NCBI GenBank assembly: GCA_009777735.1
Contig: WRLF01000009.1
Span: 1 to 64,000, forward strand
Length of the DNA: 64,000 nt
Source of the DNA: Treponema sp.
GTDB lineage: Bacteria; Spirochaetota; Spirochaetia; Treponematales; Breznakiellaceae
Direction of reading: 5' to 3'
Below, in pieces: positions 53,305 through 61,824 of the stretch. The position numbers were made by a program, and so were the translations under genes. A model generated the notes under the pieces. It made no database searches. It saw only the letters and a program-made list of their open reading frames with translations, and was not told the origin of the DNA. Each line of letters starts with the position of its first letter. The first letter of the stretch is position 1.

Positions 53305-53351
53305 GCCGCCGGGTATTTTACTTTTCTGCAAAAATACATTAAAATGGAGGT

Positions 53352-55298
53352 ATGTCCCAACCAGACCTGTATTCTCTGCTTAGAGAATATGCCGAAAAAG
53401 CAAAAACTTCATATATCAATGTTGATATATTCCTGGATTCTGTGAAGAAATACGCTGTACAAAAACATTCCGATAATTATGAATGGGAAAAATGGATATA
53501 TAATGGCAGATCATTGTTTGAAGCTGAAATGCCTGCTCTTTTGGAAAACGGATCATGTTTACTCCAGGTAGATAATAAAGGCGAATGTGTTTTTATGTAT
53601 TCTTTATGCCGGGAGCAAATAACGGAAGCATATAAGGATATGTACAAGCTGGTAAAAGTACCCTTTCCCGACGAAGTATCCCTTAGACTGAAGATCCCCC
53701 ATAAATTTGCCCGCCTTATCAATCTAACCAGGGATATGGGAGTTTTTTTTGGTGAACACGAAGATGCTCCCGATCCGCAGGATATAATCGTTTTACAGTT
53801 TCCCCATGGCTGCGGCAGCGCCGTACTATTTTCTTCAGTCATCCCCCGCAGGTTGATTGAAATTTCTTTACTAAGAGTACAGTTTTACATGCGCAATTAC
53901 TGCCGCAAGGAGTATTTGCTCAGCAAGCTGAGTGTCCAGATGAAAGCTAATGATGGTATTCTGAAAAGTATTGTTGAACGTATAACAGAACATCCGCTTG
54001 ACAGCCTGAGTGAAATGGAACGATCGCCCGATTTCCCCTATCTTTTTTGGACTTGTTTTTGTTCAACGGTAAAAAGCGAATATAGGGAAACAGAATCACT
54101 CCGGAGCGAAGATATTGCAATACTGCAGGCGATTTTTATTATTGAAGTATGCTGCGGTTATTATCATACTATAGCGGCAAAAAAACGGGAAATTGAAGCT
54201 GCCTTTTCTACCCTGGAATCGATTATGGACCGTTCTCCCTGGCTTTATTCTCTGGATGAGATAACAGGATTTAAGAATGACAGGGGTATCCATCTGCTTG
54301 ATATTTATTCCAAAAAAGACCTGGAAGAATACATCAATAAGGCAACAGGAAGTATCAATGATGGTGTTCTCCCTTCATGGCTGACAATATCTCAGGCCAA
54401 ACAGAATAACGGAGCCGCAGCAGAAACACGATCTTCATCTCTTCTGTTGCACAGAAAAAAAGAAGACCGCTTGTTTGCCAAAAAAGAAAAATACTTACAC
54501 ATTTGCACAAAAATGATATCAGATATGCAGCCGTCCGTTAAGAATGCAATTGTAAAACGCTGGACAAAGCTGATACGTGAATATACAAAAGAAGAAGCCA
54601 TGAAATCAGATGCGGAATTTGAAAAATATCTTCAAAAACTGATCAATGAAGTAAATCCGATTATCATGACAATGCTGAAAGATTCAAAACTCTATCTTGC
54701 ATACATGGAAATAGAGTCTGCTCAAAACCCGGTACCACAGTCTTTACGCATCTTCAGAGACGGCGTGCTTATTCCATACAGCACCCTTTTTAAATTACGT
54801 CGAAAGGATATTATTCATGATATAAAATTAATGCTTCCTTTCTGGCACTCTGTTCCGGTTATTGTTTCCATCGCCGCTTTTTTTTACCGGTTAAAAAAGA
54901 AAAAGAAGAGAAATTTACCAAAAGAATCCGTCACTGCAGCTATTCATGCCCCTCAGGTTTCCAACGAACTGCTCAAAAGCGCCCAGCAGGTAAAAACTGA
55001 CATTATGCCATCGGGGAAAACAATTGATAAATACATTTCCGAGCTTGAAGACAAGAGCATACAAATTCTTGATGTAAGAGTACGGCAAAATTTTATTATT
55101 GATCTGCAATCATTGCTGCAGGACAACATTCGCAATGCACTAAAACTTTATAAACTTAAAACAATAACCCGTGAAAGTCTGCGTGATATGTCCGCCCTGC
55201 TTATCAGAACAAATCCCGCTCTGACAAAAAACACCGATCAGAAATCCCTTCGTTTATACATGGAAGTATATATGCTCAAACTGCTGCTGGAAAATTAA
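53352..55298 (+). CDS. Large protein of unknown function
   Basis: 648 residues with GGAGGT before the ATG. No signal peptide. One possible hydrophobic stretch (about 498-516, SVPVIVSIAAFFYRL) is followed by KKKKKR, so it could be membrane attached with a basic cytoplasmic flank. The rest is helical and rich in charged residues, with no repeat or motif I recognise. It is a single gene before ssb. Confidence 0.8.
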   Translation: MSQPDLYSLLREYAEKAKTSYINVDIFLDSVKKYAVQKHSDNYEWEKWIYNGRSLFEAEMPALLENGSCLLQVDNKGECVFMYSLCREQITEAYKDMYKLVKVPFPDEVSLRLKIPHKFARLINLTRDMGVFFGEHEDAPDPQDIIVLQFPHGCGSAVLFSSVIPRRLIEISLLRVQFYMRNYCRKEYLLSKLSVQMKANDGILKSIVERITEHPLDSLSEMERSPDFPYLFWTCFCSTVKSEYRETESLRSEDIAILQAIFIIEVCCGYYHTIAAKKREIEAAFSTLESIMDRSPWLYSLDEITGFKNDRGIHLLDIYSKKDLEEYINKATGSINDGVLPSWLTISQAKQNNGAAAETRSSSLLLHRKKEDRLFAKKEKYLHICTKMISDMQPSVKNAIVKRWTKLIREYTKEEAMKSDAEFEKYLQKLINEVNPIIMTMLKDSKLYLAYMEIESAQNPVPQSLRIFRDGVLIPYSTLFKLRRKDIIHDIKLMLPFWHSVPVIVSIAAFFYRLKKKKKRNLPKESVTAAIHAPQVSNELLKSAQQVKTDIMPSGKTIDKYISELEDKSIQILDVRVRQNFIIDLQSLLQDNIRNALKLYKLKTITRESLRDMSALLIRTNPALTKNTDQKSLRLYMEVYMLKLLLEN

Positions 55299-55457
55299 AA
55301 AAAAATCGGCGATTCATTCAAGCATTTTCCAATATTACGCCATATATAAGGTATCATAGACAGAATTGTGCCGGCCTTGAGTTCGTTGAATTCAGGCTGC
55401 ACACTGTCCATGACCGGCGGCTGTATGCGGCCGGACTAAGCCACATGGAGGCAAATC

Positions 55458-55919
55458 ATGAATAACAATCTTAACAGCATTCTCATTGAGGGAAACTTGG
55501 TGAGGGAACCCCTGTTCCGCTCAACACCAAAAGGAACACCGGTCTGTACTTTCAGCCTGGCCTCCAACCGTTTCTTCAGGCAAGATTCAGGATTGGAAAA
55601 GGAAGTTTCGTTCTTTGAGGTGGAAACCTGGGCAAAATTGGCAGAATCCTGTAACAAACAGGGGAAAAAAGGCCGAGGCGTAAGGGTTGTAGGCCGTTTG
55701 AAGCAGGACAGATGGACAGGAAATGACGGAAAGCCCCGTTCGCGTATTACCATTGTCGCAGAGCATGTAGAATTCCGTCCCGAATTTAAAAAGGATGAAC
55801 AATCTGTATCCGCAGCATTGGTAGCGGAACAAGCACGGGAATATGACAATGATCTCCAGCCTGAAGAAAACGTTCATTCTCCGGTTATGGAAGATGTCTA
55901 TGCACAGGTAGTGTTTTAA
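55458..55919 (+). CDS. ssb: Single-stranded DNA-binding protein
   Basis: 153 residues: OB fold about 1-110 (NSILIEGNLVREPLFRSTPKG, FFEVETWAKLAE, VVGRLKQDRW). The C terminus ends EDVYAQVVF and not the acidic DDDIPF-type tip that recruits partner proteins, which is unusual. It is not next to rpsF/rpsR as in many bacteria. GGAGG precedes the ATG; the leader contains a GC-rich hairpin (CCGGCGGC/GCGGCCGG near 55425). Confidence 0.9.
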   Translation: MNNNLNSILIEGNLVREPLFRSTPKGTPVCTFSLASNRFFRQDSGLEKEVSFFEVETWAKLAESCNKQGKKGRGVRVVGRLKQDRWTGNDGKPRSRITIVAEHVEFRPEFKKDEQSVSAALVAEQAREYDNDLQPEENVHSPVMEDVYAQVVF

Positions 55920-55925
55920 GCAAAA

Positions 55926-56061
55926 CAGAAATGTATGTCCTTTGGTATGCTTATGCGGGGCCTGTCAGTAGCCAAACGCCTGCCTTCAGCAGGCGAGCAC
56001 CGCTTGCGCGGCACGCTTGTTACTGACACCCACCTAACCATGCTTTTAGCATACATTTCTG
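55926..56061 (-). repeat. Dispersed structured repeat, copy 4 (inverted, with extra hairpin)
   Basis: 136 bp on the minus strand. Terminal arms CAGAAATGTATG/CATACATTTCTG are perfect and differ from other copies on both sides. The inner stem GTCAGTA/TACTGAC is a different but still perfect stem. The central hairpin CGTGCCGC-GCAA-GCGGTGC is kept, followed by an extra hairpin GCCTGC-TGAA-GGCAGGC. The 3' part GGCCCCGCATAAG is conserved. It sits between convergent ssb and the U32 peptidase. Confidence 0.85.
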
Positions 56062-56103
56062 TAATATTTTTGCAGTACATCACTAACAGTTATAAGGCAG
56101 GAA

Positions 56104-58272
56104 TTAATTTTCTCCCTTCTCATTATTATAAAAGCCGTCTTTCCAGTTAAACCGTGTTATATCGGGTAATGGTGCGCCGCTATTTACAGCCCGCATAAGA
56201 TCCTTGTAATCGGTTTTTCTTAATGGCCGACTGCTTAGATCAATGACAAAACGGCGGAATCCGGCTTTTTTCAAAAATGGTATTTTATCGGTAATGGAAA
56301 ATGGCTGCCGGGGAATGACAAGAGATCCTTCAGTGTTGTTGACAAGACGAAAATTTTCATCGCGGTTATCGGAAAAGTCTGAAAAATCATAGACTTGCCC
56401 AAGATCGGCACGTATACGGAACAGCGGCGGCCAGGCGAAAACCGGAACGAATATATGCGGCTTCAAAGAATGAGGTACAGCGCCGAGTGTGCGTTCAAGG
56501 TTTTGCCGGTTGTTCTCCAGCGGTGAAACATATCCGTCTGCTTCAAAGGATGTTAAAAACGATAATGCCCACGCATTGAACATATACAGCCAGGGACCGG
56601 TGATAACATGAATTTCTTTACGGTAAGCCCTGAGCAAATTCAAATGCCCAAGGTTGTTTGCAACAAACTGCCGGTAACCAAGATCAATGAGTTCGGGGAT
56701 TATGCCGTTTAACATTTCCGTATCTGCTTGCGGAAAATACGGGTCAAGTACCGGAATTATATCCGCACGCCTGAACGGTAACGGAGCTTTAGATTCATCC
56801 AAAAGGTATTTTGCGATCTTTTTGGTTAAAGTTAGCATTACCCTGACTGGCCGCGATGATTGTACGATGTACAGATCCTCTATCCGGGAAACGGCAGTAT
56901 ACAACCCCTCCGGAAAAAAACTGTTAGAATGCTTATATTCGGATTTTTGTAAATCAAAAACCGGAAACGGTGCTTTCTCATGCCCCGGTATCTGTTTTGT
57001 TGTATTGGCATTACCCGTAATTACCGGCTTGTAGCGTTTTGACATTGCCTTTGTTTGAATAAGATACACACTGTCACCTTTGCCGAATCCGCCGGGAATG
57101 GAAAGCCAATAAGCATTAATATCTGAGGTAGTGTTGTCACGTACCGTTTCGACCTGTTTAACTTTGTGCGAAACCCGATCAGAATCATCACTGCGATGAA
57201 GCCGAATTGAATCACCTGCAGCAAGCCGGATGCCTGTTGTTTTTTTTTCTATTTTTACAAGCCCTTGCCTGGATTCATCTTTTCCGCGAACCTGACGTAT
57301 CAACCCAAGGCTGATGCCGGTACCGCCATCCTGAGCAGGGTTTAGCCATGTGAGAGCAGGCGGGGAGGTGTCTTTCGCGGTATTGAAATAAAAAGTTGTT
57401 TTTGAGCGGGCAAAATCGTTACGAAGAATTTCCTTTCCGTCAAGGATACTCTTTTTGATGAGGTCTTCATCTCCGCAAGCAATTGCATCCAGAACAAGCC
57501 GGTACGCGGATACTACCGTGCCAACATAATCAGCGCTTTTCATCCGCCCTTCGATTTTGACGGCGTTCACTCCGGCAGCTGCAAGACTGGGAAGATGTTC
57601 CAGAAGCTGTAAATCCGCAGGGCTAAAGTAATAACCTTCATTGAACGAATTTTCACCCTTGCTTCCGCAGTAAAACAGGCGGCGGCAGGCCTGTGTGCAC
57701 ATTCCGCGGTTGGCGGACTTGCCGCCCAGATAGCTGGAAAACAGGCACAATCCGGAAGCACTGACACATAGTGCTCCGTGTGCAAACACCTCCAATTCCA
57801 TATTGGTATCAGTGCGCAGTGAACACAATTCTGCCAGGCTGAGTTCCCGTGCCAGCACTACTCTTGACACTCCATGACGCGACAGCGCGTTTGCTCCCTT
57901 GCTTGACGCAATATTCATTTGGGTTGACGCATGGATTTTCAATTGCGGAAATTCCGATCGAACCATGGCAAGAACGCCAAAATCCTGTACAATCAGCGCA
58001 TCAGGGCCAAGGCAGGAAAGGTATTTGAGCAGTTGAAACATGCGGTCGGCCTCGCGCTGCTCAAATACCGTATTTACCGTTACATAGATATTTTTCCCTA
58101 AGCGTCTGAGAGAACGCAGAGAAGCTTCAAATTGGGAATAGGCAAAGTTTGCACTTCGCATCCGGGCATTGAAATTTTTCAACCCCAGATAAACAGCATC
58201 CGCTCCTTCCCCGATGGCAGCATCCAGCGCTTCCGGCGATCCGGCAGGGGCCAATAACTCGATTCCATGCAT
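56104..58272 (-). CDS. U32-family peptidase (collagenase-like)
   Basis: About 722 residues. N-terminal U32 domain (ELLAPAGSPEALDAAIGEGAD, QDFGVLAMVR, EVFAHGALCVSASGLCLFS) with the cysteine cluster near 170-200, then a C-terminal extension. Some U32 proteins (RlhA, TrhP/TrhO-like) modify rRNA or tRNA with Fe-S clusters, others are proteases, so the activity is uncertain. The start is ATG 58272 because the predicted promoter ends 5 bases before it; a longer start at 58299 would precede the promoter. Confidence 0.85.
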   Translation of the reverse strand: MHGIELLAPAGSPEALDAAIGEGADAVYLGLKNFNARMRSANFAYSQFEASLRSLRRLGKNIYVTVNTVFEQREADRMFQLLKYLSCLGPDALIVQDFGVLAMVRSEFPQLKIHASTQMNIASSKGANALSRHGVSRVVLARELSLAELCSLRTDTNMELEVFAHGALCVSASGLCLFSSYLGGKSANRGMCTQACRRLFYCGSKGENSFNEGYYFSPADLQLLEHLPSLAAAGVNAVKIEGRMKSADYVGTVVSAYRLVLDAIACGDEDLIKKSILDGKEILRNDFARSKTTFYFNTAKDTSPPALTWLNPAQDGGTGISLGLIRQVRGKDESRQGLVKIEKKTTGIRLAAGDSIRLHRSDDSDRVSHKVKQVETVRDNTTSDINAYWLSIPGGFGKGDSVYLIQTKAMSKRYKPVITGNANTTKQIPGHEKAPFPVFDLQKSEYKHSNSFFPEGLYTAVSRIEDLYIVQSSRPVRVMLTLTKKIAKYLLDESKAPLPFRRADIIPVLDPYFPQADTEMLNGIIPELIDLGYRQFVANNLGHLNLLRAYRKEIHVITGPWLYMFNAWALSFLTSFEADGYVSPLENNRQNLERTLGAVPHSLKPHIFVPVFAWPPLFRIRADLGQVYDFSDFSDNRDENFRLVNNTEGSLVIPRQPFSITDKIPFLKKAGFRRFVIDLSSRPLRKTDYKDLMRAVNSGAPLPDITRFNWKDGFYNNEKGEN

Positions 58273-58277
58273 AATGC

Positions 58278-58315
58278 ATAATACAATTGACAAAAACATT
58301 AAACAAGCATAGTCT
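58278..58315. promoter_or_regulatory. Overlapping divergent promoters for the U32 and FMN-reductase genes
   Basis: Plus strand: TTGACA (58287-58292), 17 bases, TAGTCT (58310-58315), ATG 58321. Minus strand: TTGTTT (58301-58306), 17 bases, TATTAT (58278-58283), ATG 58272. Each start codon is 5 bases after its -10 element. Confidence 0.6.
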
Positions 58316-58320
58316 GACTT

Positions 58321-58893
58321 ATGAATACTATTGAAAAACTAAAAATAATTGCCATAGTTGGTTCACTTAGAAAAGATTCCTATAACCGCCAATTGGCAAA
58401 GGAAGCCGGAAAAGCACTCGGCAATACGGTTGAATTTGAACTGCTCGATTACAGCGATGTCCCCTTGTTGAATCAGGATAATGAGTACCCTGCTCCGGAC
58501 GCTGTCAGGCGGGTTCGCGGAATTGTTCGGGACTCTGACGGAATTTGGTTTTTCTCTCCGGAGTACAACCATTTTTTTCCCGGCTGCCTGAAAAATCTCA
58601 TTGATTGGCTGTCCCGGCCAATTAGCAAGACTGAGCCGCAAGTACTTGGCGGCAAACCGGCAGCTGTCAGCGGCATTACACCCGGCATATCCGGCACGGG
58701 AATTGCGCAGGATCATCTTGTAACGCTTATAAGCTTTCTCAACATGAAAGTAATGAACATACCACGCTTGATGATTCCGAACGCTCTGCAGCAAACGGAT
58801 CAGAACGGATCCCTTGCACTGACAAGCAGCGCCTCATTCCTGGAAAAACAAGCGCAGGCCTTTATACAGTTTATACAGAACGGGAAACGGTAA
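58321..58893 (+). CDS. NADPH-dependent FMN reductase
   Basis: 190 residues with flavodoxin-like fold. IVGSLRKDSYNRQLA binds FMN phosphate, and FFSPEYNHFFPGCLKNLIDW is the family signature. It reduces FMN or quinones with NAD(P)H. A TTGACA/TAGTCT promoter lies directly upstream and no ribosome binding site is visible. Confidence 0.92.
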   Translation: MNTIEKLKIIAIVGSLRKDSYNRQLAKEAGKALGNTVEFELLDYSDVPLLNQDNEYPAPDAVRRVRGIVRDSDGIWFFSPEYNHFFPGCLKNLIDWLSRPISKTEPQVLGGKPAAVSGITPGISGTGIAQDHLVTLISFLNMKVMNIPRLMIPNALQQTDQNGSLALTSSASFLEKQAQAFIQFIQNGKR

Positions 58894-58951
58894 CTGTCAC
58901 CGAGGCATGAACTGAGACATTTCAGGATAAAATGTATATAATCGAAAGGCA

Positions 58952-59122
58952 ATGGTAGATTCCTCATGGGATGAAATAGATGTGCAATACGAAATTGAGG
59001 GACAAACATATACTTACACATTCGATGGAGATGAAAGGTTCCGTGTTGGTGACAAAATATCACTATTTGTTGAACTAAATAATCACAAGAATGTATCTTT
59101 ACAGGATGGAAAGTGGGATTAA
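58952..59122 (+). CDS. Small ORF, 56 residues, possible fragment
   Basis: 56 residues beginning MVDSSWDEIDVQYEIEGQTY and ending LQDGKWD, with GAAAGG 2 bases upstream of the ATG. The pattern with VGDKISLFVELNN resembles the end of DUF3592-like domains. It may be a truncated relic, since the neighbour is also a fragment. Confidence 0.45.
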   Translation: MVDSSWDEIDVQYEIEGQTYTYTFDGDERFRVGDKISLFVELNNHKNVSLQDGKWD

Positions 59123-59153
59123 TGACAAAGCGTAAAAAAAGAGGCTGCATCAG

Positions 59154-59375
59154 TTGACAACTGGGGACACTTCTGATGTGCAAAACGAAGGCAGCCTGCT
59201 CACCGCCGCTTCTCTTTACGAAGCCATTTGGAAGCTGCCCTTAGACGCTGACACAAGCGTAATAAGAACCGCAATCAGCCGTTTGCGCCAAAAATTAGGC
59301 AGCGGATTTTCCATCGAAAATGACAAACAGGAAAAAGGCTACATTTTTACCCAAATTCCCGGTGGCTATGTATGA
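59154..59375 (+). pseudogene. Fragment of an OmpR-type winged-helix response regulator
   Basis: About 73 codons from TTG match the DNA-binding domain of OmpR-family regulators (LYEAIWKLPLDADTSVI, RTAISRLRQKLGS, GYIFTQIPGGYV). The receiver domain is absent and no partner kinase is near, so it is read as a gene remnant. Its end overlaps hicB on the other strand by 10 bases. Confidence 0.65.
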
Positions 59376-59707
59376 TGGACTACCGAATGACTGAGAGCGG
59401 AAACCAGCCAGTTGTTCAGACTGCTGCCGTTGGCTTCGGCCTGAACGGCAAGCTGCGCATGCAGCTCAGGGGATAAACGTAAAGTAACTTTACCGGAATA
59501 TGGCTTGTTTGGCTGGCGGCCTATTTTTGCACATGCGACAAGGTAGTCATCAATTGTTTCGTGAAAAACCTTACGGATTTCTTCTACAGAATCTGCGTGA
59601 AAACCAATGACATCATTTATACCAGCAATATGCCCAACAAGGCATTCATCATCGGTGCTGAATTCGATAATGGCTGTATAACCTTTATAGGTAATAATGT
59701 TTTTCAT
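59366..59707 (-). CDS. hicB: HicB-type antitoxin
   Basis: 113 residues: HicB-like N-terminal part (YTAIIEFSTDDECLVGHIAGI, DSVEEIRKVFHETIDDYL) and a ribbon-helix-helix DNA-binding C terminus (GKVTLRLSPELHAQLAVQA). It neutralises HicA and represses its own operon. The ATG overlaps the hicA stop by 4 bases. Confidence 0.92.
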   Translation of the reverse strand: MKNIITYKGYTAIIEFSTDDECLVGHIAGINDVIGFHADSVEEIRKVFHETIDDYLVACAKIGRQPNKPYSGKVTLRLSPELHAQLAVQAEANGSSLNNWLVSALSHSVVHHT

Positions 59708-59973
59708 GGTTCTACTCCTAATTTTGTCAGGAACGTTTTAGCGTCCCGAATTTGATACGGCGCAGCTTCTTTTTTTTGGTGCGGTCTGTGGAAATAGCCT
59801 ATGACATTATCTCTAATAAACCTGACTCGTGAACCGTCACCTTCGATAATTTCACAACCAATCGCCAACAGAAGAGCTTCAATATCGGCCCATACCATAG
59901 TTTTTGGCGTTGGGTTGGAAAAAATTGCGGCAAGCGTTTTTCGCTGCTTGTTGTTCATACTATATAGTGGCAT
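59704..59973 (-). CDS. hicA: HicA-type mRNA interferase toxin
   Basis: 89 residues (84 from ATG 59958). HicA core: WADIEALLLAIGCEIIEGDGSRVRF with the catalytic region ending in GYFHRPH. It cleaves mRNA. Longer than the usual 60 residues, as for many variants. The palindrome ACTATATAGT (59959-59968) just upstream of the second ATG could be part of an operator. Order toxin then antitoxin is typical for HicAB. Confidence 0.88.
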   Translation of the reverse strand: MPLYSMNNKQRKTLAAIFSNPTPKTMVWADIEALLLAIGCEIIEGDGSRVRFIRDNVIGYFHRPHQKKEAAPYQIRDAKTFLTKLGVEP

Positions 59974-60079
59974 ACAATGGTGGCATCGTCAAGAGTTCAT
60001 CGTTACAATTTTGCAACAATTGAACTCATTCCTTTCCCTTAATGCTAAAATTATATGTTATTTTCATAGGAGTCTTTTG

Positions 60080-61378
60080 ATGAAAAAATATGCTATTTAC
60101 GTCTCTTTGCTGACTATATGTTGTCTATTTTACGCCTGTTTCAGCTCCTTTGCCGGAGATACGGGAATAATTAGCATAAATATGGGCGGGAACGCACGGT
60201 CTGCCCCGCTATATCCGCCGACAAACGATAATGGAATCCTCCCTAACCTGGAACTTCGCATCCAACTCGAAGGCCCCACAGAAATCCAAAACCACACGCT
60301 TTCAAAGGGTGCAACGAACGCGAGATTTTCGGTTAATCCCGGTCTCTGGTATATAAACGTAGAAGCCTGGTATGAAGGTGAGCTGTACGCAACAGGATCC
60401 AACAGCGTGAATGTACGAGCCGGACGGGAGAATCCAGTAACGATACGGATGGGCCCGGAAATCACTGTCCTCCACCCGCTGTCTGTCTGGACTGCTGTAA
60501 CAGATCCTACAGTGGAAAGCGCTTTCCCGGATGTTTCTAATTCCGCTTTTACTGATATCAATGCTATTGCTTATGGCAATGGTCTTTTAGTCGCCGGGGG
60601 TTCAAGAGGAACAATGATCTATTCTGATGATAACGGAGATACATGGCAATCCGTATCGGACAGCGGCTTCGGCACAGATACTATCAGCAAAATCACTTTC
60701 GGGAATGGAACATTTGTCGCTGTAGGCCAGGCCGGCAGCGTTTCGTATTCCAGCGACGGTATAACCTGGATCGGTATCAGTCCAGGTGCCTTTGGGGGCC
60801 TTTATATACAGGATATTGCTTTTGGTAACGGACGTTTTGTTGCCGGGGCTTTTACTAATCCTAACAATAGAATAGCATATTCCGACAATGGCGCAACTTG
60901 GACACGTGTAACTGATATAGATACAGTCTTTGGTACTACCGGTATGCTTCGGAGCATTGGCTACGGCAATGGCCGCTTTATTGCCGCTGGCAGCGGCAGC
61001 AGGATTGCTTATTCAGACGATGACGGACTAACCTGGACACAATCGACGACTGGACATACGAGCGGGCAAATTTCTGGTATCGCCTATAACAACGGGCGTT
61101 TTGTTGCCGGGGCTGTTGACGGCGGCTCTGTTAGATTATTCTATTCAGACGATGACGGCGATAACTGGAACGAAGCTGTGGGAAGTATTGGAAATGTTTA
61201 CAGTATTATCCATGGTAATGGATATTTTGTAGCTGCAGGCCAATCAGGAAGAATTGGGTATTCAAGCGATGGAATAAAACAGAAACCATTTTATGGGAGC
61301 AAGCAGATCATGAAAAACAATTGGAAGAAAAATGGCTTATTGACATTATTCATAAATACCGATTTCCAATGGATTTGA
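60080..61378 (+). CDS. Propeller lipoprotein, 3' end truncated and altered
   Basis: 432 residues from ATG 60080 (AGGAG upstream). Signal with cysteine 20 (LFYAC). A region at about 25-140 is followed by a BNR-like propeller of repeats (NGRFVAGGSRGTMIYSDDNG style) each with GNGRFVA and a DxGDTW turn. The last repeat breaks off after GYSSDG and the final residues (about 400-432) come from sequence that encodes an acetyltransferase in another frame. So the original gene was longer and was truncated by a deletion or rearrangement near 61275. Function unknown, exported. Confidence 0.72.
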   Translation: MKKYAIYVSLLTICCLFYACFSSFAGDTGIISINMGGNARSAPLYPPTNDNGILPNLELRIQLEGPTEIQNHTLSKGATNARFSVNPGLWYINVEAWYEGELYATGSNSVNVRAGRENPVTIRMGPEITVLHPLSVWTAVTDPTVESAFPDVSNSAFTDINAIAYGNGLLVAGGSRGTMIYSDDNGDTWQSVSDSGFGTDTISKITFGNGTFVAVGQAGSVSYSSDGITWIGISPGAFGGLYIQDIAFGNGRFVAGAFTNPNNRIAYSDNGATWTRVTDIDTVFGTTGMLRSIGYGNGRFIAAGSGSRIAYSDDDGLTWTQSTTGHTSGQISGIAYNNGRFVAGAVDGGSVRLFYSDDDGDNWNEAVGSIGNVYSIIHGNGYFVAAGQSGRIGYSSDGIKQKPFYGSKQIMKNNWKKNGLLTLFINTDFQWI

Positions 61379-61629
61379 CTGATCAACCGTGGCTTGCAGA
61401 TTATCCAGCACATCTTCATATTGATTTATTACCTAATATACAGCGGAAAGGTATTGGACGCATTTTAATAAATACTCTTTTTGATGAATTAACACAAAAA
61501 AAGGTATCTGGTTTGTATCTAAATGTTGGTTCATCAAACACTGGTGCAATTATTTATTATAAAAAAATGGGTTTTTCTATAATAAAAGAGCAGGAATGGG
61601 GATTAACAATGGGTAAAAAATGCGGTTAA
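61279..61629 (+). pseudogene. Remnant of a GNAT acetyltransferase
   Basis: Codons from 61279 in the second frame read ETILWEQADHEKQLEEK and continue to a GNAT core (AHLHIDLLPNIQRKGIGRIL and NTGAIIYYKKMGF). A methionine at 61321 could start a 102-residue product, but the N-terminal half of the fold is missing. The gene is joined out of frame to the preceding lipoprotein, so it is a 5' truncated relic. Confidence 0.7.
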
Positions 61630-61725
61630 TAAAAATTCAAAATGAATGTTATTAACAAACTAGTGTACCGTACGAAACATTGGAGATCTTTCCCGTTACA
61701 TTAACCTAACGCTGGAAAAATCAAC

Positions 61726-61754
61726 TTGACTAGGATCTCAAAAAAAAGTAGAAT
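61726..61754 (+). promoter_or_regulatory. Promoter of the lipoprotein at 61825
   Basis: TTGACT (61726-61731), 17 bases, TAGAAT (61749-61754), with a leader of about 65 bases. Confidence 0.65.
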
Positions 61755-61824
61755 ATTTTTATACTGAAAGCACTGCTTGGACCCGGACAAAGTGAACAAT
61801 TTGCATGAAAAGGAAGGTATTCAA

